A stretch of DNA of 59,578 bases from contig JAOUIL010000010.1 of the NCBI GenBank assembly GCA_029883975.1, positions 1 through 59,578 of the forward strand, written 5' to 3'. A program made the position numbers and the translations under genes. The DNA is from Betaproteobacteria bacterium (GTDB taxonomy: Bacteria > Pseudomonadota > Gammaproteobacteria > Burkholderiales > SG8-39). The notes beneath the pieces are model-generated. The model did not search any database. It was not told the DNA's origin and saw only the letters and a program-made list of their open reading frames with translations. Shown piece after piece: positions 7,768-15,651 of this stretch (positions within the stretch are counted from its first letter, which is position 1; the number at the start of each line of letters is the position of its first letter).

Positions 7768-8249
7768 GGTTTTGCTCCCTTGCGCGCGCGTGGCTCCACC
7801 AGCCGCTTGAGCATCTGGCGCGCGCGCGTCAGGCGCGTCATCGTCGCGCCTTCGGTGACGCCGATCATGCGCGCGATCTCGCCGCAGCTGAAGCCGCCCA
7901 GCACCTGCAGCGCGAGAGGCTCGGCGTAGGCCGCCGGCAGCGCGAGCAGCGCGTCGCGCAGCTCCAGGCCGATGAGCTCGCTGCGCTCGTCGGCGAGCTC
8001 CAGCCCGTCGAGGCTCTCGGCCGCGGGCGCCGCCGTGCCGCGCGCACGGTGGAATTCGTTGCGCACGATCGAAAACAGCCAGGCGCGCGCCGCCGCGGTT
8101 TCGCGCAGGCGCGGAAACGCACGCCAGCCGCGCAGCAGCGCTTCCTGGACGACGTCTTCCGCCTGCTGGCTGTCGCGCGCAAGCCAGAACGCGTAGCGGA
8201 ACAGGTCGGCCGCATGGGTGCGCACCAGCTCCTCGAAGTTCGCGGGCAT
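7764..8249 (-). CDS. ECF-type RNA polymerase sigma factor
   Basis: A 161-residue ECF sigma factor with region 2 (LFRYAFWLARDSQQAEDVVQEALLRGW and AWLFSIVRNEFHR) and region 4 (LPAAYAEPLALQVLGGFSCGEIARMIGVTEGATMTRLTRAR, the helix-turn-helix that reads the -35 element). It is divergent from the bufferin operon and coupled to its anti-sigma gene. ECF factors of this size next to DUF2282/DUF692 genes are a recurring arrangement (for example Caulobacter SigF), so it most likely drives the bufferin operon and itself. The ATG at 8249 lies only a few bases from a candidate -10 element, which suggests a leaderless transcript or a slightly later start (GTG at codon 9). Confidence 0.92.
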   Translation of the reverse strand: MPANFEELVRTHAADLFRYAFWLARDSQQAEDVVQEALLRGWRAFPRLRETAAARAWLFSIVRNEFHRARGTAAPAAESLDGLELADERSELIGLELRDALLALPAAYAEPLALQVLGGFSCGEIARMIGVTEGATMTRLTRARQMLKRLVEPRARKGAKP

Positions 8250-8250
8250 C

Positions 8251-8284
8251 TACGTAAGACCCGCCCGGCGCCCGAATCCTTACA
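8251..8284 (-). promoter_or_regulatory. candidate ECF-dependent promoter of the sigma/anti-sigma operon
   Basis: On the minus strand TGTAAGG (8284-8278) is followed after 17 bases by GTCTTACG (8260-8253), 3-4 bases before the sigma-factor ATG. The spacing fits a -35/-10 pair of an autoregulated ECF promoter, and the closeness to the ATG implies a leaderless mRNA. The same TGTAAG core occurs on the plus strand in front of the bufferin operon. This is pattern recognition only; no transcription start is known. Confidence 0.45.
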
Positions 8285-8304
8285 CGCCGCCGAAAAAATG
8301 TTCC

Positions 8305-8335
8305 TGTAAGAGACTCTGCGGTCGCGGCGACACAG
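8305..8335 (+). promoter_or_regulatory. candidate ECF-dependent promoter of the bufferin operon
   Basis: TGTAAGAG at 8305-8312 matches the TGTAAG core seen on the opposite strand before the sigma gene. After about 16-17 bases comes CGACAC (8328-8333) as possible -10. A start near 8340 would leave a leader of about 45 nt with an AGGAG ribosome site before the ATG at 8384. The -10 half is weaker than in the divergent copy. Confidence 0.4.
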
Positions 8336-8383
8336 CGGCACGGCCCCGCGCCGGGGTCGCAACGTGCACAAAGGAGATCGGAG

Positions 8384-8671
8384 ATGGATCAGAAGACACT
8401 CGTCGCGGCGGCAGTCGCCGGTTTGTTCGCGCTCGGCGCCAACGGCGGCGCGCTCGCGCAAAAGGCCGACCAGGAGAAGTGCTGGGGCGTGGCCAAGGCC
8501 GGGCAGAACGAATGCGGCAGCAACAAGACGGCGCATTCCTGCGCCGGGCAGTCCAAGATGGACTACGACCCGAACGACTTCAAGGTCGTGAAGGCGGGCA
8601 CCTGCGTGCAGATGGGCGGCAGCCTCAAGCAGGGCGAGCCCGGCAAGCTCGCGAAAATGAAGAAGAGCTGA
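8384..8671 (+). CDS. bufA: BufA1/DUF2282 bufferin precursor peptide (exported RiPP)
   Basis: This 95-residue protein begins with a Sec-type signal peptide (about 1-26, ending ALAQ) and then a short mature part with exactly four cysteines at C33, C44, C53 and C74. The pattern [21 protein letters not shown] and [12 protein letters not shown] is the DUF2282 signature. Family knowledge: DUF2282 proteins are precursors of bufferins, ribosomally made peptides whose cysteines are modified by an MNIO enzyme and that bind copper in the periplasm. A strong GGAG site precedes the ATG. It is the first gene of a four-gene operon and is divergent from an ECF sigma factor that probably controls it. The lysine-rich tail (KLAKMKKS) is typical. 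Confidence 0.92.
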   Translation: MDQKTLVAAAVAGLFALGANGGALAQKADQEKCWGVAKAGQNECGSNKTAHSCAGQSKMDYDPNDFKVVKAGTCVQMGGSLKQGEPGKLAKMKKS

Positions 8672-8675
8672 GCGC

Positions 8676-9503
8676 ATGGGCCGGCTCGGCGCCGGCGTCG
8701 GGCTGCGCGCGCAACACTACCCGGAGATTCTGGGCGGCGCGCGGCCCGTGGCCGGCTGGATCGAAGTGCACAGCGAGAACTATTTCGGCGCCGGCGGCCG
8801 CGACCGCCGCGTGCTCGAGCAGCTGCGGCGCGACTATCCGGTCAGCCTGCACGGCGTCGGGCTCGGCCTTGGCTCGGCGCTGGGGTACTCCCAGGCGCAC
8901 GAGAACAAGCTGCGCGACCTCGTCGCATGGGTGGAGCCGACGTTCGTCTCGGAGCACCTGGCCTGGGGCGCCCTGGCGGAGCGCCACTTCAACGATCTGC
9001 TGCCCCTGCCCTTCACGCGCGAGGCGCTCGAGCTCGTCGCCGCGCGCGTGTCGCGGCTGCAGGAGCGTCTCGGCCGGCGCATCCTCGTCGAGAACATCAC
9101 CGCCTACCTGGAGATCGGCCCCGGCGAGATGCACGAAGGGCAATTCCTCGCTGCGCTTGCGCGGCGCACCGGCTGCGGGCTGCTGCTCGACGTCAACAAC
9201 CTCCACGTGAACCAGGCCAACCTCGGCCGCGACCCCCTGGCAGTGATGGACGCCCTCGATCCCCGGAGCGTCGAGGAAATTCACCTCGCCGGATTCTTCG
9301 CGGGCGCGCACGGGCTCATCGACACCCACGGCGCGCGCGTCGCCGAGCCGGTGTGGCGACTCTACGACGCGGCGCTTGCGCGCTTCGGCGCAGTGCCCAC
9401 TCTCATCGAGTGGGATACCGACATCCCGCCGCTTGCCGTGCTGCTCGAGGAAGCGGCGAAGGCGCAGTCACGCATGGAGTCCCCGCATGCGCTCGCTGCT
9501 TGA
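8676..9503 (+). CDS. bufB: BufB: MNIO-family (DUF692) iron oxidase that modifies the bufferin precursor
   Basis: A 275-residue TIM-barrel protein of the multinuclear non-heme iron oxidase family (MbnB relatives). Conserved segments are visible in order: [11 protein letters not shown] (E30, H32, E34, N35), [10 protein letters not shown] (H59), [42 protein letters not shown] and [11 protein letters not shown]. These Glu/His/Asp residues form the iron site in the family. MNIO enzymes oxidise cysteines of a RiPP precursor, in bufferins to thiooxazole-type heterocycles. The gene starts 4 nt after the precursor and overlaps the DUF2063 gene by 17 nt, so all are co-expressed. The enzyme is cytoplasmic and acts before export. 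Confidence 0.93.
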   Translation: MGRLGAGVGLRAQHYPEILGGARPVAGWIEVHSENYFGAGGRDRRVLEQLRRDYPVSLHGVGLGLGSALGYSQAHENKLRDLVAWVEPTFVSEHLAWGALAERHFNDLLPLPFTREALELVAARVSRLQERLGRRILVENITAYLEIGPGEMHEGQFLAALARRTGCGLLLDVNNLHVNQANLGRDPLAVMDALDPRSVEEIHLAGFFAGAHGLIDTHGARVAEPVWRLYDAALARFGAVPTLIEWDTDIPPLAVLLEEAAKAQSRMESPHALAA

Positions 9504-10173
9504 GCTGCAACGCGACTTTGCCGGCGCGTTGCTCGGCGCGGGCGGCGCGCCACGCATGGCGGTCTACCGCGGCAATGTCTTCGGCAACTGGCATGGCGCG
9601 CTGGCAGGCGCCTACCCGGTGGTGCGCAGGATCGTCGGCGAAGCGTTCTTCGAGGCGATGGCGAGGGACTACGCGCGCGCCCATCCCTCGGAGGACGGCG
9701 ACCTCAACGAGTACGGCGCACCGCTCGCGCGGTTCTTCGAGACCTACCCGGAGACCCTGGACCTGCCGTACCTACCCGATGTCGCACGGCTGGAATGGCT
9801 CGCGCACCGCGCATACTTCGCCGCCGATGCCGCGCCCTTCGACTTCGCGCGCCCGACCGAAGCGCGCCTCGCGCCGGCCTGCGGATTGCTGGAGTCCGCC
9901 TGGCCCGTGGCGAGCATCTGGGAGGCGCATCAGGAAAACGGCCGCCCCGAGCGGGTGAACCTGGGGTCGGGGCCTGAGCGCGCGCTCGTGCACCGGCCGG
10001 ACGGGCGCGTCGAGGCGAGCGTGCTGCGCCCGGGAGACTTCCGCTTCCTCGCATGCCTGCAGGCGGGCGACGCGCTCGGCGCCGCGCTCGAGGCCGCCGT
10101 GGCAGAGGATGCGGGCTTCGTACCGCGCGTCGCCCTTGCCGCCTGGGTCCAGGCCGGAGTTCTCACCCAATGA
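9487..10173 (+). CDS. bufC: BufC: DUF2063 partner protein of the MNIO enzyme
   Basis: The 228-residue protein starts with ATG at 9487 inside the end of bufB. The N-terminal DUF2063 domain is clear: [14 protein letters not shown], then [32 protein letters not shown] and [19 protein letters not shown]. The C-terminal domain carries LARLEW-type helix [18 protein letters not shown] and strands ending in [14 protein letters not shown], resembling a RiPP recognition-like fold. DUF2063 proteins accompany MNIO enzymes and recruit the precursor to the enzyme (as MbnC does for MbnB). The stop overlaps the ATG of the DoxX gene, so it is coupled to the last operon gene. Confidence 0.9.
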   Translation: MRSLLELQRDFAGALLGAGGAPRMAVYRGNVFGNWHGALAGAYPVVRRIVGEAFFEAMARDYARAHPSEDGDLNEYGAPLARFFETYPETLDLPYLPDVARLEWLAHRAYFAADAAPFDFARPTEARLAPACGLLESAWPVASIWEAHQENGRPERVNLGSGPERALVHRPDGRVEASVLRPGDFRFLACLQAGDALGAALEAAVAEDAGFVPRVALAAWVQAGVLTQ

Positions 10174-10622
10174 ACACCATCACGAATCTGTACCTCCGCA
10201 TCGCCGGCTGGCTCGACGCGGCCGGCCACCTCCTCGACCTCGGCATCCGCCTCTACATGGCCGACGTCTTCTTCCGCTCGGGCCTGGTCAAGGTGCGAAA
10301 CTGGGACGGAACGAGGTATCTGTTCGAGAACGAGTATCGCGTGCCGCTCCTGCCGCCCGAGCTCGCCGCGTGGCTGGGCACCTTCGGCGAGCTGTTCTTC
10401 CCGCCGCTGCTGGCGCTCGGCCTGGCCACGCGCTTCGCCGCGCTGTCGCTGTCCGCCGTCAACGTCGTGGCCGTGGTGTCGTTCTGGCACGTGCTCGCGG
10501 AGAACGAGGCCGCGCGCATGTCGCACGTCTATTGGGGCCTGCTGCTGCTCGTACCGCTGTGCTACGGGCCGGGCAAGCTGTCCATCGACCACCTGCTCAG
10601 GCGGCACTGGCTAGCGCGGTAG
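10170..10622 (+). CDS. DoxX-family membrane protein of the bufferin operon
   Basis: A 150-residue inner-membrane protein with four hydrophobic helices and the DoxX signature RLYMADVFFRSGLVKVRNW, then PPELAAWLGTFGELFFPPLLALGL and a histidine in VVSFWHVLAEN and MSHVYWGLLLLV. DoxX proteins are frequent last members of DUF2282-DUF692-DUF2063 operons, where a redox role in the membrane has been suggested. The ATG overlaps the bufC stop. The 3' end overlaps the convergent exported-protein gene by 12 nt. Role in bufferin export or redox support is inference from context. Confidence 0.88.
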   Translation: MNTITNLYLRIAGWLDAAGHLLDLGIRLYMADVFFRSGLVKVRNWDGTRYLFENEYRVPLLPPELAAWLGTFGELFFPPLLALGLATRFAALSLSAVNVVAVVSFWHVLAENEAARMSHVYWGLLLLVPLCYGPGKLSIDHLLRRHWLAR

Positions 10623-10970
10623 CGTGACGCTCAGCGTCGCGCCGTCGTAGCCCTTCGGCTTGTGCCGCGCGCGCACCGTCACCCGGGTCACGCCGGCCGG
10701 GATCCTCACGCCGTAGAGGTCGCGCGTAAACGGCTGCTCGGTCTCGTGCGGGTGCAGGAGGATGCGCCGGCCGAGCACCTTTCCATCCGGGCCGAGCACC
10801 TCGAAGGCGTCGGCGTAGTGGTCCCAGCCCTTGTCCACGCTCCTCACCGTGATGTCGAAGTCGTAGGTGCCGGCGGAGCTGCGCCGCACCTTCACGTCCA
10901 CCACGTCGGCTTCGCCCGCGAGCGCGGCTTGCGCGCCGAGCAGCAAGGCCATCAGGATCGCTTTGCTCAT
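10611..10970 (-). CDS. small exported protein coupled to the reductive-dehalogenase-like gene
   Basis: The 119-residue protein has a signal peptide (MSKAILMALLLGAQAALAG) and an all-beta mature domain: VVDVKVRRSSAGTYDFDITVRS, a GWDHYADAFEVLGPDG motif, RRILLHPHETEQPF and a final VTVRARHKPKGYDGATLSVTLPR. It looks like a periplasmic immunoglobulin-like fold. I do not know a named family with certainty. The ATG overlaps the stop of the upstream dehalogenase-like gene by 4 nt, so they are translated together. The HPHE cluster could bind a metal, but nothing proves it. A longer open frame upstream lies inside the dehalogenase gene and is not the real start. Confidence 0.75.
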   Translation of the reverse strand: MSKAILMALLLGAQAALAGEADVVDVKVRRSSAGTYDFDITVRSVDKGWDHYADAFEVLGPDGKVLGRRILLHPHETEQPFTRDLYGVRIPAGVTRVTVRARHKPKGYDGATLSVTLPR

Positions 10971-13033
10971 TCGCACCTTTTCGCTGCCGCGTACGCCGCG
11001 AGACCCGCCTCGCGGTCGATCGGCACCACCTCTTTGAGCGTTGTTCCGCCTTTGGGTTGCAGCTCGGGCGGGAAGAACGCGAGCTTCTGCGCCTTCGCCA
11101 GCTTCTCGTCCCGCCCGGGACTCAAGTTCCGCTCGTTCGCCGCCGCCGGCTGTACCGCCACGCCGTCCACGATCTCGAGGTCGAACCACCAGCGTTTCAC
11201 GGGATTCCTCGCCCCGCCGCCCGCGGCATCGTCGTATTCGATCAGCGCGCGGCGCGCCTCCGGCACCTCGATGGAGAGCCACAGCAGCTTCTCCGACTCT
11301 ACGAGGTCTTCCCTGTTGTAGGGGCAGGTCTTCATGCAGCGCCCGCAAGCCGAGCCCTTCGCGTTGGTCAGCCGATAGCGGCCGCACTTCTCCACGTCGG
11401 GCTTCCAGATCTCGTAGCCGTTGAACATGACCTTCGGCCCGAAGGGGATCGCGTTGCAGGGACACTCGCGCGCGCACTTCCGGCACATCCGGCAGACGTC
11501 CTGCAGGCCGAAGTCGATCGGCCGGTCCGCTTCGAGCGGCAGGTCGGTGGTGAACACCACCGATTTCGAGCGCGGGCCGATGAAGGGGTTGAGCACCAGC
11601 TCGCCGATCCTCGACATCTCGCCCAGGCCCGCCATCAGCATCGCCGGCAGGTGCAGCAGTTCCGAATACGCGTTGGAGTGCACGCGCGAGGAATGCCCGA
11701 GCCGGCGCAGGTGCGCGGCCATGACGCCGGCGAGCATCGCGCCGCGCATGTAGGCGCGCATGGACTGCGCGCCCGACACCCAGTCATCGCCCGAGCTGCC
11801 CTCCATCGTCTCGAAGCCCTGGTCGATCAGCATGACCACTGCGTAAGGGTGATAGGGCGCGATCGGCTCGCCCGCCTCGTCGCCGTGCGAGTAGTACATC
11901 CAGGGTTCGGCGCGACAGATGCCCACGAGGTCCGCGCCCAGGTAGTAGCCGAGCGCCTTCACGGCTTGCGCGTTGCGCTTTGCATCCGCCAGCGCCGAGC
12001 CGCCGAGCGGCTCGCGCCCGCCCTGCAGCGGCACCATGTTGCGGATGAGCGGCGTCATGGCGAAGGCGAGCGGATGCTTGACCGCGAAGCGGCGGCGCTC
12101 GTGCTGCGGCCGCTCGCCCAGGTCGCCCGCGAGCGCGCGCGAAAAGAGGTCCGCACGCTTGGGCATGCGCCGGATCTGCTCGCGCAGCACGCGCGTGGTG
12201 GGCTCGTCCGCCCGCGCGATGCGCTCCATCTCGTACCTGCCCAGGTGCAGCGGGCGCCTCCCCTCCTCGTCCTCGGTCCATCCCGGGCGCGTGCCGGGGA
12301 CGCCCATGTAGGCCTCGACGCTTGGCCACTCGAGCGAGGCGAGCGGCGCGTCCGGCGCGATCTCGTAGTCTGTCGTGACGACACCGAGCCGGAAACCCCG
12401 CTTGAGGAACGGCGCGGCGAGCACGCCGTCCACGGATCTTGCGAGGCCCGCGCGCTGGGCGAGGCGCGCTATCGCGACCTGCGTGTCGCCCGCGACATGG
12501 CCGCGCGCGCGCCAGCCGAGCGCGCGAATGTAGCCCGCCATGACCACGGCCACCTCGGCGCAGCGCAGGTCGGTGCGCGCGGCGTTCGTGCCACGGATCC
12601 AGGCATCGCCCGCCTCCCCCGGATTCGTCTCGTGGCCGAACTCGATCAGGAAGACGAACGCGTGCGTGTGCGGCGGATGCGCCTGCCCCGTCCAATCGTC
12701 CGTCTCCATGCGACAGCAGCCCGCGAGCGTGACGTCGAGGAAGTAGGCCGAGGCCTTCAGGTTCTGCGCGCGCTCGTCGGGGTCGGCGGGCACCGGCGCG
12801 CGTGCGCGCGCCACCTCGCCGTCCAGGTACCTGGCGAACAGCTCGCGATATTCGAGGATCGCCGGCAGTATCGTATCGGCGCCGGCCGACTCGGCGTCGC
12901 CTGGCTGCCGCGCTTCGGCGAGCGGTGCGCCCGGATCCCGCGGCAGCAGCTCGAGCGGCAGCGGACCGAGGTCGAAGGGCCGGTTGCGATTTGAGAAAAT
13001 GCGCGCCACCCGGCTATTCTCGCTCAACGGCAA
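10967..13033 (-). CDS. reductive-dehalogenase-like corrinoid iron-sulfur protein (soluble, non-respiratory type)
   Basis: A protein of about 680-688 residues. The C-terminal third has two [4Fe-4S] motifs: CRMCRKCARECP and CGRCMKTCP, with the spacing found in RdhA and QueG. Before them lies a B12-binding-type region (AMLMAGLGEMSRIGELVLNP, GPRSKSVVFTTDLPLE). No TAT signal or membrane helix is seen, as in the cytosolic NpRdhA type, and there is no C-terminal flavin/ferredoxin reductase domain. The N-terminal half resembles the central part (FVFLIEFGHETNPGEAGDAW against VVMLIDQGFETMEGSSGDDW), an internal duplication. Start is TTG at 13033 or GTG at 13009. The substrate (halogenated aromatic or something else) is unknown; an exported partner is coupled downstream. 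Confidence 0.85.
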   Translation of the reverse strand: MPLSENSRVARIFSNRNRPFDLGPLPLELLPRDPGAPLAEARQPGDAESAGADTILPAILEYRELFARYLDGEVARARAPVPADPDERAQNLKASAYFLDVTLAGCCRMETDDWTGQAHPPHTHAFVFLIEFGHETNPGEAGDAWIRGTNAARTDLRCAEVAVVMAGYIRALGWRARGHVAGDTQVAIARLAQRAGLARSVDGVLAAPFLKRGFRLGVVTTDYEIAPDAPLASLEWPSVEAYMGVPGTRPGWTEDEEGRRPLHLGRYEMERIARADEPTTRVLREQIRRMPKRADLFSRALAGDLGERPQHERRRFAVKHPLAFAMTPLIRNMVPLQGGREPLGGSALADAKRNAQAVKALGYYLGADLVGICRAEPWMYYSHGDEAGEPIAPYHPYAVVMLIDQGFETMEGSSGDDWVSGAQSMRAYMRGAMLAGVMAAHLRRLGHSSRVHSNAYSELLHLPAMLMAGLGEMSRIGELVLNPFIGPRSKSVVFTTDLPLEADRPIDFGLQDVCRMCRKCARECPCNAIPFGPKVMFNGYEIWKPDVEKCGRYRLTNAKGSACGRCMKTCPYNREDLVESEKLLWLSIEVPEARRALIEYDDAAGGGARNPVKRWWFDLEIVDGVAVQPAAANERNLSPGRDEKLAKAQKLAFFPPELQPKGGTTLKEVVPIDREAGLAAYAAAKRCE

Positions 13034-13047
13034 CAGGCGGAGGTCGA

Positions 13048-14022
13048 ATGAAGGTCCTCGTCACCGGCGGCACCGGCTTCGTCGGGCAGCACAGCGTGCG
13101 CGCGCTGCTCGCCGCGGGTCACGAGGTGCGACTGCTCGCGCGGGATGCGGCACGCGTCCCGTTCAAGGACGTGGAGGTCGGCCTCGGCGACGTCACCGAC
13201 GCCGCCGCAGTGGGCAAGGCGGTTGCCGGCTGCGACGCGGTGCTGCATGCCGCGAGCGTGTATTCGATGAGAAGCTCCAGGTACGCTGAGATGCGCCGCG
13301 TCAACACCGCCGGCACGCGCATCGTGCTCGAGGCGGGCCTGGCGGCCGGCTGCAATCCGGTGGTGCACGTGTCCAGCGTGGTGGCGCTGCTCGGCGGCAC
13401 GCCGCGCGGCGGCGTGCTCGGCGCCGACAGCCCGGTGGGCGATCCGCTCGGCGTGTACTCGAAGACCAAGCGCGACTCCGAGCTCGTGGCGCGCCAGCTG
13501 CAGGCGCAAGGCCGCCCCGTGGCCATCACCTACCCGGGAAGCGTGTGGGGTCCCGGGGACCCCTACCTGGGCGAGTCGAGCACGATGGCGGTGCAGATGG
13601 CGAAGGGCCTGCTGCCGTTGACGACCACCGGTCGCATGCAGGTCGTCGACGTGCGCGACGTGGCCGAGGTGCATGCGCGGCTCATGAAGCCCCTGCATGG
13701 CCCGAAACGTTACCCGGCCTTCGGGCGCGCGATACGCCACTGCGACCTGCAACGCATGGTGTGCCGCGCGGCGGGCGTGTCCCGGCTCAATCTGCCGGCG
13801 CCGCCGTGGGTCGCGGCGGCGAACGTCCCGTTCTTATGGCTGGTCGCGCGTTTGGGCATCCACTGGAGCAGCAGCCCCGACGGCGCCTACTACACCTCGC
13901 GCGACCACGCCGTCGACAATAGCGTGACCGAGCGCGAGCTCGGCGTAACCTTCCGGCTCGTGGAGGATGCGGTGCGCGACACCGTGGACTGGCTCAAGTC
14001 CGCCGGCCACCTGAGGCTCTAG
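13048..14022 (+). CDS. NAD(P)-dependent epimerase/dehydratase (extended SDR)
   Basis: This 324-residue protein has the Rossmann motif TGGTGFVG at the N-terminus (residues 6-13), NAxxx-type GCDAVLHAASVYS, the active-site serine segment HVSSVVALLGG, and YSKTKRDSE with the catalytic Tyr and Lys. ITYPGSVWGPGDPY and RMQVVDVRDVAEVHA complete the dihydroflavonol-reductase/epimerase pattern. It probably reduces or epimerises a sugar nucleotide or hydroxysteroid-like substrate; the exact reaction cannot be read. A GGCGGAGG site precedes the ATG. It is divergent from the dehalogenase-like gene with only 14 nt between the outermost starts. Confidence 0.88.
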   Translation: MKVLVTGGTGFVGQHSVRALLAAGHEVRLLARDAARVPFKDVEVGLGDVTDAAAVGKAVAGCDAVLHAASVYSMRSSRYAEMRRVNTAGTRIVLEAGLAAGCNPVVHVSSVVALLGGTPRGGVLGADSPVGDPLGVYSKTKRDSELVARQLQAQGRPVAITYPGSVWGPGDPYLGESSTMAVQMAKGLLPLTTTGRMQVVDVRDVAEVHARLMKPLHGPKRYPAFGRAIRHCDLQRMVCRAAGVSRLNLPAPPWVAAANVPFLWLVARLGIHWSSSPDGAYYTSRDHAVDNSVTERELGVTFRLVEDAVRDTVDWLKSAGHLRL

Positions 14023-14047
14023 GCCTCGCCGCGCGCCTTACAGCCGC

Positions 14048-14554
14048 CTAGTCGCCGAAGATCGTCGCCCAGTCCACCTGCGCGTCGGGTGTCTTCGCCA
14101 GGGCCTGCTCCACCATGGCGACGTGCCCTGCCTCCTCCATCGCCATCTCCTGCGCGAGCGCGCGCAGCGCCGGGTCGGTGGCGGTGGCCTTCACCTCGGC
14201 GAAGAACTGCTGCGCGCGCCGCTCGGCCTCGAGCGCGATGCCGAGCGCGTGGCGCGGCGTGAGCAGCCGGAAGACCAGCTCGCGCGCCACGGTCTCGGGC
14301 GCGCCGGCGTCCATCCAGGCGTACTCGCCCGGCGCGATCTTCGGCACGTCGACGCCGCTGGTGCGCCGCTCGAGCGTGTCCAGGTGCTCGGCCTCGAACA
14401 CCGCGAGGCGGCGGAAAAGCTGCGCCACGTCGTCGTTGCCGAGATCGTCCATGCGCTGCGCCAGCTCGGCGTAGCGCTCGGCGGCCTCGCGCTCGATGGC
14501 GAGGGCGTGGGCATAGAGTTCGGTCGGCGTGCGCACGGCGGGAGCGGGGTTCAT
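14048..14554 (-). CDS. ferritin-like (rubrerythrin-type) diiron protein
   Basis: The 168-residue helical protein has the two-half ferritin-like iron pattern: REAAERYAELAQRM with Glu, then FRRLAVFEAEHLDTLE (ExxH), and later ALEAERRAQQFFAEV and MAMEEAGHVAMVEQAL (EEAGH). These Glu and His residues are spaced as in rubrerythrin and other ferritin-like proteins, but the C-terminal rubredoxin domain is absent. Possible roles are peroxide or iron handling. It is transcribed alone, convergent with the SDR gene (25 nt gap) and upstream of nothing obviously related. Confidence 0.82.
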   Translation of the reverse strand: MNPAPAVRTPTELYAHALAIEREAAERYAELAQRMDDLGNDDVAQLFRRLAVFEAEHLDTLERRTSGVDVPKIAPGEYAWMDAGAPETVARELVFRLLTPRHALGIALEAERRAQQFFAEVKATATDPALRALAQEMAMEEAGHVAMVEQALAKTPDAQVDWATIFGD

Positions 14555-14611
14555 GGCCTCCTTCTACCCCGCCCTCGCCCCGGCATCTTGACCGAGGTCA
14601 AACTGCCGCGC

Positions 14612-15625
14612 CTAGAACCCTTCCAGCACCAGCTTGCCGATCGTGTGGCCCTGCTCGATGCGCCGGTGGGCAACCCTCAGGTTGGCGGCGCAGATCCGCC
14701 CCAGGTTCTCCCGGAACGTGGTGACCAGCGTGCCGGCATCGAAGTGCCGCGCGGCCGCCTCGAGCAGCTCGTGCTGCCCCTGCATGTCGGGCGTCTGGAA
14801 GGTCGAGCGCGTGAACATGCCCTCCCAGGCGAAAGTGAGACTCTTTTCCTGTAGCGGCGCGAGGTCCACGGGCTTCAACGTGCGCACGATCGAGCAGATC
14901 CTGCCTTGCGGCGCGGTGATCTTCGGCAGCGCGGGGAATAGCGGGTCGGTGTTGGTGCAGATGAGCACGTAATCCGCCTCGCCGCCCAATTGCTCGGGGA
15001 GCGGCTTGCTGTGATCCACGGTCGCATCTGCGCCGAGCTTGCTCACCCAGGCGATGGATTCGGGTCGCGAGGCGCTGGCAGTGACGCGCAGGCGCGCGAG
15101 CTTCTTCGCGAGCTGTATGGCGATCGAGCCCACGCCGCCCGCGCCGCCGAGGATCAGCAACCGACGCCCCTCGTGGCCGCCCGTCTTCGAGATGCCCAGG
15201 CGCTCGAACAGCCCTTCCCAGGCGGTGATGGTGGTGAGCGGCAGCGCCGCCGCCTCGGCGAAGGAGAGTTTCTCCGGCTTGTGGCCGACGACGCGCTCGT
15301 CCACCAAGTGCAGCTCGCTGTTCGTGCCCGGGCGCTGGTTGCTGCCGGCGTAGTACACCGCGTCGCCGGGCTTGAACAGCATGGCCGCGGGGCCCGCCGC
15401 CTTTACCACGCCCGCGGCGTCGTAGCCGAGGATCTTCAGCTCGCCAGGCTTCGGCCCGGCCGCTCGCCGCTTGGTGTCCACCGGATTGACCGAGACCGCC
15501 TTGACCTCGACCAGCAGGTCCCTGCCCTCAGGCTTCGGCGCGTCGATCTGGACATCGACGAGCGACTCGGGGTCGTCGATGGGAAGGTACTTGTAGTGGC
15601 CGATGGCCTTCATGCTGGGGCGCAT
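14612..15625 (-). CDS. zinc-type alcohol dehydrogenase family oxidoreductase (MDR, quinone-oxidoreductase-like)
   Basis: A medium-chain dehydrogenase/reductase of about 337 residues: an N-terminal GroES-like domain (VSVNPVDTKRRAAG, LGYDAAGVVKAAGP) and a Rossmann domain with the NADPH motif GGAGGVGSIAIQLAK. There are no catalytic zinc ligands, as expected for the zeta-crystallin-like branch. It probably reduces quinones or enals with NADPH. The protein could begin at ATG 15625 (MRPSMKAIGHY) or ATG 15613 (MKAIGHY, the usual family start); the outer is given. It is divergent from glnS. Confidence 0.9.
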   Translation of the reverse strand: MRPSMKAIGHYKYLPIDDPESLVDVQIDAPKPEGRDLLVEVKAVSVNPVDTKRRAAGPKPGELKILGYDAAGVVKAAGPAAMLFKPGDAVYYAGSNQRPGTNSELHLVDERVVGHKPEKLSFAEAAALPLTTITAWEGLFERLGISKTGGHEGRRLLILGGAGGVGSIAIQLAKKLARLRVTASASRPESIAWVSKLGADATVDHSKPLPEQLGGEADYVLICTNTDPLFPALPKITAPQGRICSIVRTLKPVDLAPLQEKSLTFAWEGMFTRSTFQTPDMQGQHELLEAAARHFDAGTLVTTFRENLGRICAANLRVAHRRIEQGHTIGKLVLEGF

Positions 15626-15651
15626 GTTACCCCGCTAGTAGAATTCGGGGC

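Noticed and set aside
11057-12994. Long open frame on the plus strand across the dehalogenase-like gene
   Set aside because: It is antisense to a gene with clear iron-sulfur motifs, and its translation is low-complexity and Arg/His/Ala-rich with no family resemblance; a GC-rich shadow.
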